Of a DNA stretch of 64,000 nt, positions 49,511 through 61,849 are shown piece after piece. The DNA lies in NCBI RefSeq assembly GCF_001625215.2, contig NC_030385.2, positions 11,897,135 through 11,961,134 on the forward strand, read 5' to 3'. Position 1 is the first letter of the stretch. Each line of letters starts with the position of its first letter. The DNA comes from Daucus carota subsp. sativus (lineage: Eukaryota > Streptophyta > Magnoliopsida > Apiales > Apiaceae). Made by a program: the position numbers and the translations under genes. The notes beneath the pieces are model-generated. The model had not been told where the DNA came from. It was given only the letters and a program-made list of their open reading frames with translations, and searched no databases.

Positions 49511-50916
49511 GAAGTAAAATGCATACTGTACCAGCAAAATGTAGAGTGTGTACTTCCAATTTCAATAATGCAATATGTGTACTCCAATTGTATGATTGTG
49601 TGCAAGAAGTGTACAAGAGTTAACTCCAAAGTTAACGCCGTTAACGTACCTCTTAAACCACCGACAAATTTTTGTTTATTGAATTGTTGATTTGGTAAGT
49701 GTCCATGCTGACGCCCTGCTTATGTTCTGAATATTTTAATCATCGAATTGATATAATTTTTTAATTCATCATATCTTTAAAAGTGATTGTTTTGTGCTCT
49801 AATTAAAATAAATTTAATATAAATAAATCTAATATCATTAAATAGAATATCATCAAAAAATATTTAAACCATACATTTACATAAATAAGATCAATCACGG
49901 AGTAATCACTTGTAATATTGTATTATTACTAACATACCAGAACATTTGTCATGCACAAATGATTCATAATATTTATTATTCAGTTATTGATATTAGAAAT
50001 ATTTAATTATGTTAAAATAATAAATATTTATAATTAATATTAGATATAGATTTTTAAATAATCAAAAAGCGTTTTTTTTACGTAAGAACCCGCAGCTCGG
50101 TAAACCGCAAACCACGTTAACCAAGATAAACCGCACTTAAGCGATAGACTCTGGCCCAGGAGGCATAATGGATACAAGTCCCCTCTTTTAATCAGAACCG
50201 TGCCACCCATTTCATTAAAATGTTTGTCATTGCTTGAAACGTATTTTAAGATATATTGAAAATATAATCTCGGATTTTATTTTTTTGTATAAAAGTTTTA
50301 ATACTAAATTGTATTTCGTATTTTTTAACAATTTATAAATTTATACATTATAGCAGCATGAAATGTGTCTTGAACCCTTCCCTCGAATCCTTCACCTTCT
50401 TTTAAACTTGACGAATTAATTAAAATATGAATTCTTTTAATTTAAATAAATTTATATAGGTATGATAGTTTTAGTCTTCATTTTTTTATGCTAGTTAGTA
50501 AGATGAATACTCAAAATAATTTATGGCAATAAGTTTTGACAATTTTCTATGTTAAAAGATATACTTTATTTATATTCAGTTAATTGATGCTGAATTTTTC
50601 CGACATATATTTCTTAATATTTTGACTAATAGTTTAATTTATTATCCTTAAATCTCTATTTTAAAATATATGAATTTAATGTTTTAAATTAATATCACAA
50701 AATATTCTTAAAGTAAATGCGTGAGGCCGTGAATGAATGAATGCATTGTTCAGTGATTAGTGCACTGTAGTTAATAGCAAACTTGACGGCAACCTAACTG
50801 AAGTACACATGTTGTAGGAGAGCCTAAAACTGAGGTATACATTTTGCATTATTGAATTATGAGGTGCACACTTTGCACTTTGTCCAAATTTAAGGTACAC
50901 GATATGCAGTTTACTC
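49511..50916. mobile_element. Mutator-like element, 1406 bp, 9-bp TSD
   Basis: Flanked by ATATTTAAA on both sides (49502-49510 and 50917-50925). Long imperfect terminal inverted repeats of more than 80 bp: the left end has AAAATGCATACTGTACC and AATAATGCAATATGTGTAC; the right end reversed has AAACTGCATATCGTGTACC and AATAATGCAAAATGTATAC. Nine-base duplication and long TIRs fit MULEs. Interior AT-rich without transposase. Confidence 0.78.
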
Positions 50917-51213
50917 ATATTTAAAGTCAGGTAAGCTACACAAGTGAAGTGAAGAATCAACGACTAATCAAAATATCAGCAGATGATGAATAATGGACCA
51001 CTAACTGTTATCTCAACTCATCAACGGCTGAGTTTTAAATGAACTATCAACTAATAATTCAAGAATCTATCAACAGGTGATGAATTATCTTATCAATTGA
51101 TAATTCTGTAGATTATCAGTTGACAACAACATGTCAAAGAAAAAGACAACAGTCACATGGGTTGATTAAAAAGATGTTGTAATAGTTTGGAAGCTAAACT
51201 ATAAAAAGGTTTA

Positions 51214-51678
51214 GAGGGGTGTATTCGATTGGGGTTTTTCATAGATTGTTTTTAGTCTATGGATTTTAATGGATTGTGTCTGATTTTGATTTTATGCGGA
51301 TTGTTGATAAAATGTCGCAGAGTTGATAGGATTTAAGCACAATGCTTCAAAATCCCATTGATTTTGATGGGATTTCAAAAAACTTAAAATACACCGAAGA
51401 ATGCCACAAAATCCATCATTTTATTAAATGCAAAAAAATCCATAAGCATTTGAATACCATCAGATTTTAATGGATTTTAAACAATCTCAATTGAATACCA
51501 TCGGATTTTAAAGCATAATTTAAAATCCCAATTGAATACCATCAGATTTTGTAGCATAATTTGAAATCCTAATTGAATACCTCAAGATTTTAATGGATTT
51601 CAAACAATCTCAATCGAATACCCTCGGATTTCATAAATGCAAAAAAATACTTTAAAATCCCAATCCAATACACCCTCG
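51214..51678. mobile_element. Harbinger-like MITE, 465 bp, TTA TSD
   Basis: Left end GAGGGGTGTATTCGATTGGG, right end reversed CGAGGGTGTATTGGATTGGG. TTA on both sides (51211-51213, 51679-51681). The interior repeats short blocks such as GGATTTTAATGGATTT and CAATTGAATACCAT, several times in both strands. Confidence 0.75.
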
Positions 51679-52089
51679 TTAGTCAAATATTAAAGACTTC
51701 GAAACCTATCATTTTAAGCAAAACAATAAGAAAATCAGCTGCCATATCTTTTGTCAAAGATCAAGTATTTCTTAAATTATGGATGCAAAGAATGGAGTAG
51801 AAGTATGTTACTCAAGACTAGTTTAGGAATATCTACTCTGTCTTAGTCTATATACACGATGTAATGTTGCATCCATTGTATCAAAAACATCAAGAACTAA
51901 AAAGCAATTAAGATAGATTAGCAAGTGATTTTGTAAAGTTAGCTCTTCAATATTTTTGTAAGTAGTCAGGTATAATTTACCCGGAAGGTTCTTCAATAGA
52001 AAATTCTCACGTGGACAAAACAATCCACTTGAAATTTTGAAAAACCTTTTTTCTCAATTTCTGTTTGTTTTACTATCTTTTGTACTTCT

Positions 52090-53349
52090 GTTTAAATATT
52101 ATCTAATCTCAAAAAGTTGTTAAATATGATTAGATTATATTCAACCCCTTTTCTATAATCTAAAATCATTGTGTGAATTGTTAAATAATAATTTCTTCTT
52201 AGTCTCGAGTTTTTTGCATTCACTAGCACAGTGGTCATTCTACAATTATAACACTTGAATTTTGACCTATCCACCATCTTTTTGTTAGATATGAAGTTTC
52301 TTTTGAATAGCTTGGCTGCATTTGGATTTCTCTTCAATTTCAGCTTTAAAAACCTTCTTTACAGGTTAGCCAGGTACTCATCAATCTCATCCATTTCTTC
52401 ATTAGACACGGTCTCTTTAATCATATTGCCCTTGCTATTGCTTGATCCAGAATTCCCTTCTTTAGCCTTCTTTACCGATAATTCAGTTAGTAGTGTTCAT
52501 TTTCTCCATACTAACCTTATTTACTGCAACAAGAGTCACATATGAGTTTTCCTTCTTTTTTTTTCTGACCTTTTTCAATTTCCTCATCTTGCTCCATTTC
52601 AAGCTCATAGATCTTTAGGGTTCTATACAGTCTCTCTAAAGTATATTCCTTGGATGTCTTTGAGAGAGACTGTCATGGGCTTCTATTTTTTGGGTAGTGA
52701 CCTGAGAAACTTTAAGTTAAGTGTTTAGTTTAGTAGACTCTCACATAGAGCTTTAAACCATTTAACAGTTTTTGAAATATGTTAAATGTCTCACTTAAGT
52801 TTTCTCCAGCTTTGAAATGGAAGTGCTCATATTATTGATGAGAAGTTGTCTTGTTCTTTCTAACTTGCTCCGTTCCTTAACAGAGTGTTTTGATGGTGTC
52901 CCACACTTATTTGGATGTGATACCGTTAATGACATTGTCGAACACGTCTTGTTCTAGACCATTAAACAAAGTGTTCATGGTCTTTTTATCCTTGTGTAAC
53001 TCTTCAGTATCCTCTTCTGAATATTCATTCAAAAGCTTTCATGGTCTTTTTATCCTTGTGTACCTCTTCAGTATCCTCTAGTGAATATTTATTCAAAAGC
53101 CTGGAAATCATTTCTCAAATATTATCATCATCATCAGCTCCAACACATGTACATACTTTTATGAAAACATGAAGTCCTTTCTTTACGTAGTTTATAAATC
53201 CTTAATCAAGGGACATCAAATGCATAGGCATTTTTACTTTCAAATGAAAGTAGTTATCTTTATCAAGAACTGGAATCTTCACTCCTGTGTCTTTCCTTCC
53301 CATTTTTGTTAGTAGATTGCTGATTTTTTTCCCAATATGTTAGGGTCTT
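52090..53349 (-). pseudogene. Decayed Copia gag (minus strand)
   Basis: Between a minus-strand primer site and about 52090. A CCHC zinc knuckle is visible across a frame change: KFKCYNC in one frame (about 52250) and HCASECKK in another (about 52225). Many stops elsewhere. A direct duplication of about 64 bp (GTCTTTTTATCCTTGTGTA repeats, 52979-53100) lies in it. The pol region is missing. Confidence 0.6.
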
Positions 53350-53361
53350 GCTCTGATACCA
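53350..53361 (-). other. Primer binding site (tRNA-iMet), minus strand
   Basis: Reverse complement of the sequence is TGGTATCAGAGC. It lies just inside the LTR on its right, giving the orientation of this remnant. Confidence 0.8.
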
Positions 53362-53363
53362 AT

Positions 53364-54345
53364 TATTAATTTGCAACATTTAACTAATATGGATTGTCGA
53401 AAGGGGGAGGTTGAATACAATCCAAATTTTTGTTTTTTATGAACAAAGATAGCAATTTTAAACAATCAAGAATAAACTAAGATGTTTAAAATTTCAGGTG
53501 GATTGTTTTTTCCACCCAAGATAATTATATAAAAAAAATAATATGTGGTATTTTTACAAATACACAGTTGTAGATTTTTCAGCACTTATGTGTTCAGGAA
53601 CTCTCAGTTGCTAGTGTTTTACACACACACTACTACTACTTGATTATATATCCCAAGTTTACAAAACAAACTAAAATACAAAATGACACGTTATTCTATG
53701 TTCAGAATGTTTTGCTTCTTCATTCTTTGTCTTATGCAAATTTTCTGGATTGTCTTCAGCTTTGACTAAATTGCTTGTCTTAATCCAACCTGTTTGCATG
53801 GTTCTATTTTTTCTTTAATTTTTTAAATAGGCTTTCATTTGTGTAATCGACGCATGTGATCTGTCAGAAATACTTGTTAAGTCATTTTTAACAGATTTAA
53901 GTTATTCGTTGAGATATTCTTTATCCGTTGAGAACTTTTTCATCCGTTGATTGAATTACACCTTTATCAGTTGAAGCTTTATTTGCCATCCATTGATATT
54001 TGCTTGCTTCTTCATCTGTTGATCATTCTTCACTTGTATAAAACTACGTGACATAAAATATTTACAATTAATTACGCTATTATGTATATCAGTTGATGGA
54101 TCATTGAATTTATCTACTAACAAGATCAATACATCATCGGTTGGTAACTAATCTAAATTGGACAGGCTACAAAATACTTATTAATTGGCAAGCTTTCTAT
54201 CAACAGATAAGTAAAATACTTATTAGTTGGCAAGCTTTCTATCAACAGATAAGTATCATGCTATCCGTTGATAGTTACAATACCAAAACAAATTACCTAA
54301 TTCACCAAATATTATGTTATCATCAAAATCAAGTGTAATCTAACA
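53364..54345 (-). repeat. 5' LTR of the minus-strand Copia remnant
   Basis: On the minus strand it begins TGTTAGATTACAC at 54345 and runs to the primer site; about 0.98 kb. Its end (TTCAACCTCCCCC, GACAATCC) resembles that of the 49242-52187 LTR, and repeated blocks such as TATCCGTTGATAG and CTATCAACAGATAAGTA appear in it (54190-54260). The two remnants are probably related families. Confidence 0.6.
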
Positions 54346-54544
54346 GTAGTATAACAGTAGTATATGGTTGTACATTGTATAGTAATAATAATAATTCAGA
54401 CAGAATAGTAAGTGCAAGGTCGACCCTGGACTTGTTGGACGAGTGTTCATATGTCAGGATAGGTATGTCAGAGATGGCGTGGCAGCTTAGATCCACGGGA
54501 TGTGGGTCTGGGGGCATCATATAAACAATATATCTAATTTCATA

Positions 54545-55751
54545 GGAGGGATGAGTATTCGGTAAAAACCGAACTGAATTACCGAATACCGAAATAACCG
54601 CAATACCGAATAAGCTCGAAAACCATAACCGAATAGTGAACTGAATTTAATTCGGTTATTTTACCGAACCGAATTTTTTTATTTCAGTTAAAACCGAATA
54701 CCGAAATAAAAAACCGAAATTTTATAATTGAACAAAAACCACAAAAATAATGGAAAAAATTCAAAAAAAAATGGAGAAAAATATCACATCGTTTAAAGTT
54801 TTAAACTAGTACATCAATAGCATCATTCCAGTAGTTTTAGAATTTAGTACATTAGACTTGGAGAAAATATGCAAGTGGAAAACTAAAATCCAAGTATCGA
54901 ACACCTTAATCGAAGATGCAGGTGAGTGCTGGTGAAGAAGAATCGAAGATTGTGGTGATTGACTGAGTGCTGAGTGGTGAGTTGAGTACTTGAGTCGGCA
55001 GTCGGGCTTCGGGGTGAGCTTTAATTGAACTACCCAGTACCCAGCTAGGTTAGTCTGAGTTAGTTTTAAGTTTTAAAATGGTATATATATCACATATAAT
55101 ATATTAAGATTTATTAATGAATAAATGTTTATGTGTATATTATAATATAATATATGTATATATATAGGCCAACATTTCAGAAAGAGACTCCTTATATGGA
55201 CTTACATAGTGCGCAACTATAAATCATCAATTTTATTATAAATTCTATTATAGAATACATATAAAACGTGATTCTAATATAGAATACTATAAAATAAATC
55301 TATTTTAAGTAATTTAACACTTAAAATTTGATTAAAAAAAGTATATTTTCGAAACTAATTCTACAACAGAATAATTCTGGATGATTATTATTCTGTTATA
55401 GAATCATATTGAGATATTGCATAATTTAAGATGATCTTTGGAATAAAAAAATTGTATAACTTCGTTTTCGGTTTAATAATCAAAATTTGCAATTATATTT
55501 CATAAAAAATATAATAGAATATATATTATGTATATATTTATAGGGTCAGGTTCCACATAGAACGCTTAAACTTAGAACCTTAGAACCATATTTAATAATC
55601 ATTAAATGAAAGTAATTTGAATGTGTGAAATCAATTAACGTATGGATGTGTTTTAATTAGGTACCGAAATATTTCGGTTTGGTTAACCGAACCGAAATAT
55701 TTTGGTAATTTCGGTTCGGTATTCGGTTAACCGAACCGAATGCTCAGTCCT
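54545..55751. mobile_element. hAT-like element with nested MITE, 8-bp TSD
   Basis: ATTTCATA occurs on both sides (54537-54544 and 55752-55759). Ends: GGAGGGATGAGTATTCGGT on the left and, reversed, AGGACTGAGCATTCGGT on the right. Both ends carry ACCGAA and TTCGGT repeats. About 380 bp of its interior (55170-55548) is a MITE related to 22098-22516. A one-base shift of the boundaries is possible. Confidence 0.72.
55170..55548. mobile_element. MITE-like element (copy 2, inverted)
   Basis: Reverse-oriented, diverged copy of 22098-22516: GACTCCTTATATGG and AACTATAAATCATCAATTTT here match the right end there in reverse. It lies within the hAT-like element, so it inserted later or was carried along. 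Confidence 0.6.
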
Positions 55752-55850
55752 ATTTCATAGAATGAATAACATTAAAATATTATGTAGGTTTAAATTAGTG
55801 CATTCAGCCAGATACAAGTATGCATCTTGCGTGAAAAGGAGGGTCTCACC

Positions 55851-57218
55851 TAGAGATGTACAAAAAATCCGAAATCCGAAATCCGATCCGATCCGGAAAA
55901 AAATCTGAAAAATCCGATCCGAAAAAAACCCGGCCCGATCTGGCCTGGTCTGAAGATTTTAAATAGACCTACTATTTCCCACCCAAATCCGGCCCGGCCC
56001 GAGATCTGAAAAACCCGGATTAAATCCGGATTTTAAAAAATCCGGATAAAACCCGGTTTCAGGAAAACCCGGATAAAACCCGGATAAAACCCGGATATTA
56101 AACTGACTTTCTATGTTTATATGATTTTTATATATATGATGATAAGGTGTAAAAGACTACAGACTCTAGCAAGCAGGCCGTAGTAATCAAATTCCAAGCC
56201 CAATTCATTTTCAAGCCCAAATACACATAAAGATAGTCCAACTCCGTAGTCCAATCCAAACTCCAAAGTCTAAACCTAAGTCAGAGCAACCTAACTTATT
56301 CGCGACATCGCGTTTCTTGTTTATCTTTAATTCGAAAATCTGGAAAATGGAGGATAAGGCGATGATTCAAGGCGGTGAACGAATCCCTAAATTGAAGGCC
56401 GCAACTCACGATTTACAACCCACCACTCTATGTTTGACCCGCAATCGAAGGCCGAAGCTCTGAAAATCTTTCTCAACTCGAAGCCACGATATCACGATCC
56501 CTAATTTCTAGTAATCAAGGTATCTGTTTTTCATAGCTTTTTATTTTTGTCATTATTGTACATCTGCAACAAAGTAAGTTAATAGATAATAGATAATGGA
56601 TTTGGTGTTGCCTGCTGCTTCTGCGTCAAATTGCATATTATAATTTTTGTTATGTTTTTTGGATGATTAGCTTGAGCAAGATATTTTATGACACGTCTTG
56701 TTCTCATCCATACTGTCATTTTCAGTTTACAGAATTCGTGCATACAATACAAGCGCTTCAGATTGAGCTGGCAGATGTAAAGTTAACATATATGCCCTGT
56801 ATTTCTGGTGAAACATGGAACTGAAGACAGGACAGAATGGCAGACTGAAGCTTATGATCAACTCTTTAATTTCTTGAATGCATCTTGTATTTTGAATTGT
56901 AATTTGCAAGTTTTAATTTAAATCAGTTGTAATGGATTATTTTTTCAAGATATTCTAAATTTTAATTTTTAGTTCATGTAGATTGATGAGTAAAAATATC
57001 AAAAGTTATTTATATTTGACCAAATTGACCAGGCCCAGACAAAATCTGGCCCGGTCTGATCTGGCCTGCAGGTCCTAAACAGACCTTACATTCTGCTGAC
57101 AGGCCTGGCCTGGCCCGGCCCGGCTGACAGTAAAGCCTGACCCGGATTTTTGTTGAAAAGCCCGGGCCTTTTTAGAACCGGATAAAACCTGGTCTACCAG
57201 GCCTTTTGTGCACCTCTA
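55851..57218. mobile_element. hAT-type element, 1368 bp, 8-bp TSD, with non-repeat core
   Basis: Begins TAGAGATGTACAAAAAATC and ends in the reverse complement of TAGAGGTGCACAAAAGG. Perfect GTCTCACC copies flank it (55843-55850 and 57219-57226). The ends are dense in CCGGCCCG, GATCCGA and AAAACCCGG motifs. The core (56110-57000) is ordinary-looking sequence with no transposase; it may be leftover internal or captured host DNA. Confidence 0.88.
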
Positions 57219-57249
57219 GTCTCACCTACTTAATGCCCGTATAAATGTA

Positions 57250-57550
57250 CTCCCTCCGTCCCATTTTATGTGATCTCATTTTCTTTTTGGGACATCCCAA
57301 AAAGAATGAACTTAGAATACTTACTATTTTTGAACACTACTTTTCACTATTACACCCACTAACTCCATATTTTATACTCTCTTATTATTAAATAAACACT
57401 ATTACACCCACTATTTTTCTCCACTATCCCAAATCTATTATTAAATATTGATAGGTCCCACCACTTTAACCACTTTTCAACTACATTTATCACCTTTTTC
57501 TTAATCTCCGTGAAAGTCAAACCTATTCACATAAAATGGGACGGAGGTAG
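57250..57550. mobile_element. Stowaway MITE, 301 bp
   Basis: Left end CTCCCTCCGTCCCATTTTAT; the right end reversed is CTACCTCCGTCCCATTTTAT. TA on both sides (57248-57249, 57551-57552). The ends are strongly conserved with one another, so it is relatively young. Confidence 0.92.
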
Positions 57551-57993
57551 TAATATACTAGGGTTTATAACACCCAAGAATAATAGAACGCTGAAAGTAG
57601 TTAATAATAAATGAAAATAAAATTACAAAATACATGATATGATGTTGAACTGTGGGTGATTTGAATCTGGATGCAAAACAGAATTGGTTGCATCAAGAGA
57701 TTCATATTCAATAAAGTCCTGGGAAATTGGTGATTCCAAGCTAATTCAAGCCCAATATGCATAGGAGAGAGAACTCGGTTTGAAAGGATTTTATTTCGCA
57801 GAATCGCAGATTTAGGTTCGTTACGACTCCAAAATGAACCCCATGTTATATAACCTGATTCTCTCTTTGAAGTAACAAAAAGAAAAAAAGAAAATGGAAA
57901 CACCAGCAAAATGTAGATCTAAATAAACCGTAGGACCATTTGGTGCCAAAGGTTACAATGTTTGATATAATGCTTTTATTGTCAAACGAAGAC

Positions 57994-60900
57994 TCATAAA
58001 TTAGAAGAGTCCCAGCTTGCATAAACAGCCCCAATGATTTTTTCATGTAACTTGACCCCAGAACAAGCAACTATACCCCGATCAAGTCCTTCTAGGTACA
58101 TACCTCTTGAGAAGTTTAGAGGTCGTCCTCCAGCATCAGTTACAACACCACCAGCCTCTTGGACAATGAGCACGCCAGCAGCATGATCCCATATCTTCTC
58201 CTTGTATCCGCCTCTTGCAAACTTCATATATATTTCAGCATCACCCCGAGCAATTGCTGCATATTTAACCATGCTATGTACTCGAAGGGGTTTGTTTCTG
58301 CGATCAGAGAGAGAAATTGTTCTGTTATTGACCACAAGTCACCTTTTCGGCATACTAATAAGATGGAGGATACATATAGAGTACAAACATTGTTCGCAAA
58401 ATTCTGTGACCGTTAGTGAAAGAATAACAAACAAATACAAAAAAGAACTGTAGATAAATATCAGCCTCTTAGAAATTTATTAGTTACTGTGAGAACCTTT
58501 AAAATTTTTAAAAATTAACTACCATATATTTAAAATTTACAAAATAATTATTTTTAAAATAGTGGCCAATTTTTAGGAATTCAGATTTGCATTTGAAAAT
58601 GGGATCTATGCTCCAACTGTAAATGCGTATATCAAGAAAATGTTGGAGATACTCATTTGCATAATGCACATTCCAAATACCAATGTGCCAAATGCTTCAT
58701 GGATACCCATTTGACAATTAAGTAACCACGAAACTATTTATAGTTATTATCATCAATTTCGCTCAAAAAATGGTTAATTACCCTTCAACCCCAAAAAAGT
58801 CGAGATATCTATATATGATTGTTGCTCCTTCCAATGACTTGGCCTCAATGAGTTCTTAATCAGATTTGTATTCCTTTAAATAAGTTTTTTTTTAGCCAGT
58901 ATTACGATCGCAGCTAATGACTTCTGACAAACTAAAGTAAGGAGTCAGAAATTTAACATACAAGAGAATCGTAGTGCAAACCTGAGTCCTACACCATTGG
59001 CAAGTCCAGCTGTGAAGGAGTGGTTAGTATTAGCTCCCTCCACAGACTCGCAAAATGTTGCCAGTGCAGGATCATCTATAGCAGATACCTTGATCAATTT
59101 GGCACAATTTGGCCCTTGAAGCCCCTCATTTCCATGAATCAGTGGTTGCATCCAAGCTTCACCACTACCTTTACTCGTATAGATTACACATCCTACTTCT
59201 GATGTACTACTAGAAGAAAATTTGTGTAGACCGTTGTCGTGATAATTTAGTGATTCCTTCTCCAGCGGGTAATTAGGACACCCAAGAATACCAATAACAA
59301 CTTTACCATCATCAATAAGGGCTAAAGCAATAGCATACTGATCTCCACGCACAAATCCTAGTGTCCCATCAACAGGGTCAAGAACCCAATGCTTACCCAC
59401 AGGACCCCCAGAGGAATTGCAACGACTAATAGCCTCAAGAACTTGAGGAGCCATAAGGGCTTTACCAGGACCATTAAGGCCATATATTGGTGCTTTAGCC
59501 AGAGCTTCATTTACAGTGGTTACCACCATTCCCAGAAGACCCTCCGAGTCAGGTTCTGATAGAGCTTGGACATCTTCTTCCGCAATAATAGACACACTCT
59601 CACTGCCAAAATATTCACAAAGCATCCAGCTTACGGTTGCTTGTACACTCCAATCTGTTCATGCAGACCAACTAATGACTCAGTGAATGAAGTATCAAGC
59701 CATGCACAAAGCATTAGTTTCCATTATTTTAAAATATATGATTGAAATTTCATGTTTTGCACTAATATGGGACAGAATTGACTATTTACAACATATATTT
59801 TGACATAACAGACACGTATAACTTACTGCACAAGGGAAAAGTTGCTTCTAATATCTATTTTTTTAGGGAGAAAGTGGACAACGATGAGTGAAAATGAATA
59901 TAAAGAACATGTAAATATTAATTTCAACTCTTTGAGTGGAATTGAGCAATATAAATTCCTTTTTTTTATGAAGAAGACTTTCAAATATGCTTTTCATTTC
60001 CAAAAATTGCACAACTTTTGTCATCATAGACAACTGTGACTTGTTCTATTTAAACTGGGAGTCTGCTGAAACACCCTCGTCCAAAGTAGCCAAGTCATAC
60101 ATCATCTCCACCCAAAATAATGGGATATACTGGGTATGTGGTTTGAATTAGACTCTTGTAAATTAGTAAGAAGGGGGGAAGTGCTTCCGAATATTTTTTT
60201 AAGGGAGATGGTAGACAATAGTGAGCGAAAATACATATAATGAGCATGTAGGTATCAACTCCAAGTGCTGTTAACAATGAATTAGACTAGATCATGTTTG
60301 GTGTGGTTTACAGACTTGTAACCTAGTGTACATGGAAAAAGTACTTCCTAATATTTGAAAATTTTAACAGGGAGAGATTAGACAATAATGAACGACAATG
60401 CATATAAAGAATATATAGGTATTAATTCCAAATTGTATTAACTGTTATAAAATTCTTTCCTTTTTAAGAAAGAGCTATTGCATTTCACTCTCTCACATTA
60501 AAATTAAAACTAAATCCAAAAGAGTTCTTATTAGAATTCAAGCATTTTAAAAAAAGATCGGGTAAGGGAGAAGGGTAGAGGGAACTCAGGGAACTTAATA
60601 AAACATCAGTGATATGTTCATTGCGAAACTAAGAATTCCCCGACTCCGTGAAGTATGCAGAGTAATCCAATCAAGTCAAATTCATTGAGAAAGTTACACC
60701 TCATTTTTAAAGTTATAATTCAGAGATGCTTGCTAAAGCACCCTGTAGATATTATAACAATTAAGCAAGAATATTTAGCAAAAAACAAGTAAGAACAGTT
60801 TAGCCAAATGGACTCGAAGCCTTTTCCACTGAGACATGAAGAATTGAAGATGCTAGGGGCACTAACATACTCTATGATAACACACTCCTGGATGTTTTTC

Positions 60901-61830
60901 TGCATAGGTGACATCGTATCACTCACAATAGCTACACTGTAAGAGAAGGAGAGCTTTATAATTTGTGCCATTGAGCACAGATTATCAATTAAAAAGTTAA
61001 ATACTTTTAACTTATCCATATTTCTATCAAGAACCATACCAGGCACAAATACTATAATTCATAAAAAACATAGTTCCAAATATCCCTAAGTAAGGCATAG
61101 ATGCAAGAAAATAGAACTCATTGTATATTACCAATTCATAATCTACCCCAAAAGAGGCAAAGATTTAAGCTTATAAACAAAACAAGCAAGTCCTACTATG
61201 ATTTACAAGGGATACCCATAATCTGGAGTAAAGATCCATTCTGTCGAAGACCATGAGTTTGATCCTTTCGAATATTTACAGCTTGTATGGTTGGTAAGAG
61301 TATCAGATAAATTGAAAATATAATTAGTAGCAAATGGCCGTTCCTGCACAAATTCTTTTTCTTTAGGTCTAGTTATACATTGGTTTCTCTGACTTTCCAC
61401 TTAAATCACATCTGATCACCTACCAAAACCAAACAACAATAGCCACAATGGAGCTCGAGACTTTGTCAACAAACTCAGACATATAAGCTCCTGTACCCAA
61501 CATTATTATTTAATTTACTAGCTAAGCTCATACAAGTATAAAATAAACACAATCACCATAAACAATACAATTGACCCAATGTATAAAAAAAATCGGAAAT
61601 GAACAAACAAACACTACTGAAAAGAAAAAAAAAATACAAGAATCTGAGCATACCCATTTGAAGTAAATAAAAATACCTGCCACAGTAACAGGAGAATCAT
61701 CATTCTTGGACTTAACCTGATTAAAACTCCCAGAAATTAAGCCCTTTTGTACTGTTTTGCAAAGAGAACATGCCATTTGTACCACTTTAACAGCCACATC
61801 CAATTCTTTACCATACTTATTTTTCTCCAT
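57994..61830 (-). CDS. AHL: 3'(2'),5'-bisphosphate nucleotidase, AHL-type PAP phosphatase (3 exons)
   Basis: Li-sensitive, Mg-dependent phosphatase of the SAL1/HAL2 (inositol monophosphatase) family that removes the 3' phosphate of PAP, a by-product of sulfation. Exons on the minus strand: 61830-61677, 59654-58982 and 58297-57994, joined at GT-AG sites (phases 1 and 2) into 376 residues, close to Arabidopsis AHL (373). Metal and substrate motifs are complete: DDSPVTVAD (44-52), AEED (76-79), [12 protein letters not shown] (from 144), and [19 protein letters not shown] (from 312). [10 protein letters not shown] and [13 protein letters not shown] are typical of the AHL branch rather than SAL1. 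Intron 1 is about 2 kb and carries repeats. The ATG at 61830 is the first in frame and matches the family N-terminus ([13 protein letters not shown]). Compartment is not clear from sequence. Confidence 0.95.
59815..60440. repeat. Three related segments in AHL intron 1
   Basis: Segments around 59832-59960, 60178-60275 and 60330-60440 share AGGGAGA..GTGGACAA..ATGAG.GAAAAT and ATGTA..TATTAA.T motifs at reduced identity. They seem to be old copies of one sequence, in the same orientation. Confidence 0.55.
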
Positions 61831-61849
61831 GCTATTGATTTTTCAGCAA

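Larger units (their letters stand above)
49242..52187 (+). repeat. LTR of the plus-strand retroelement, with two insertions
   Basis: Begins TGTTGGAAATATG after the polypurine tract and seems to end near 52187 after TTCAACCCCTTTTCTATAATC, which resembles the end of the other LTR nearby (53370 region). Two later insertions (49511-50916 and 51214-51678) split it; without them it would be about 1.06 kb. The exact 3' limit is uncertain. Confidence 0.5.

Noticed and set aside
60720..61046. 108-codon minus-strand frame in AHL intron 1
   Set aside because: Exons on both sides join in frame without it and it shows no similarity to the phosphatase family.
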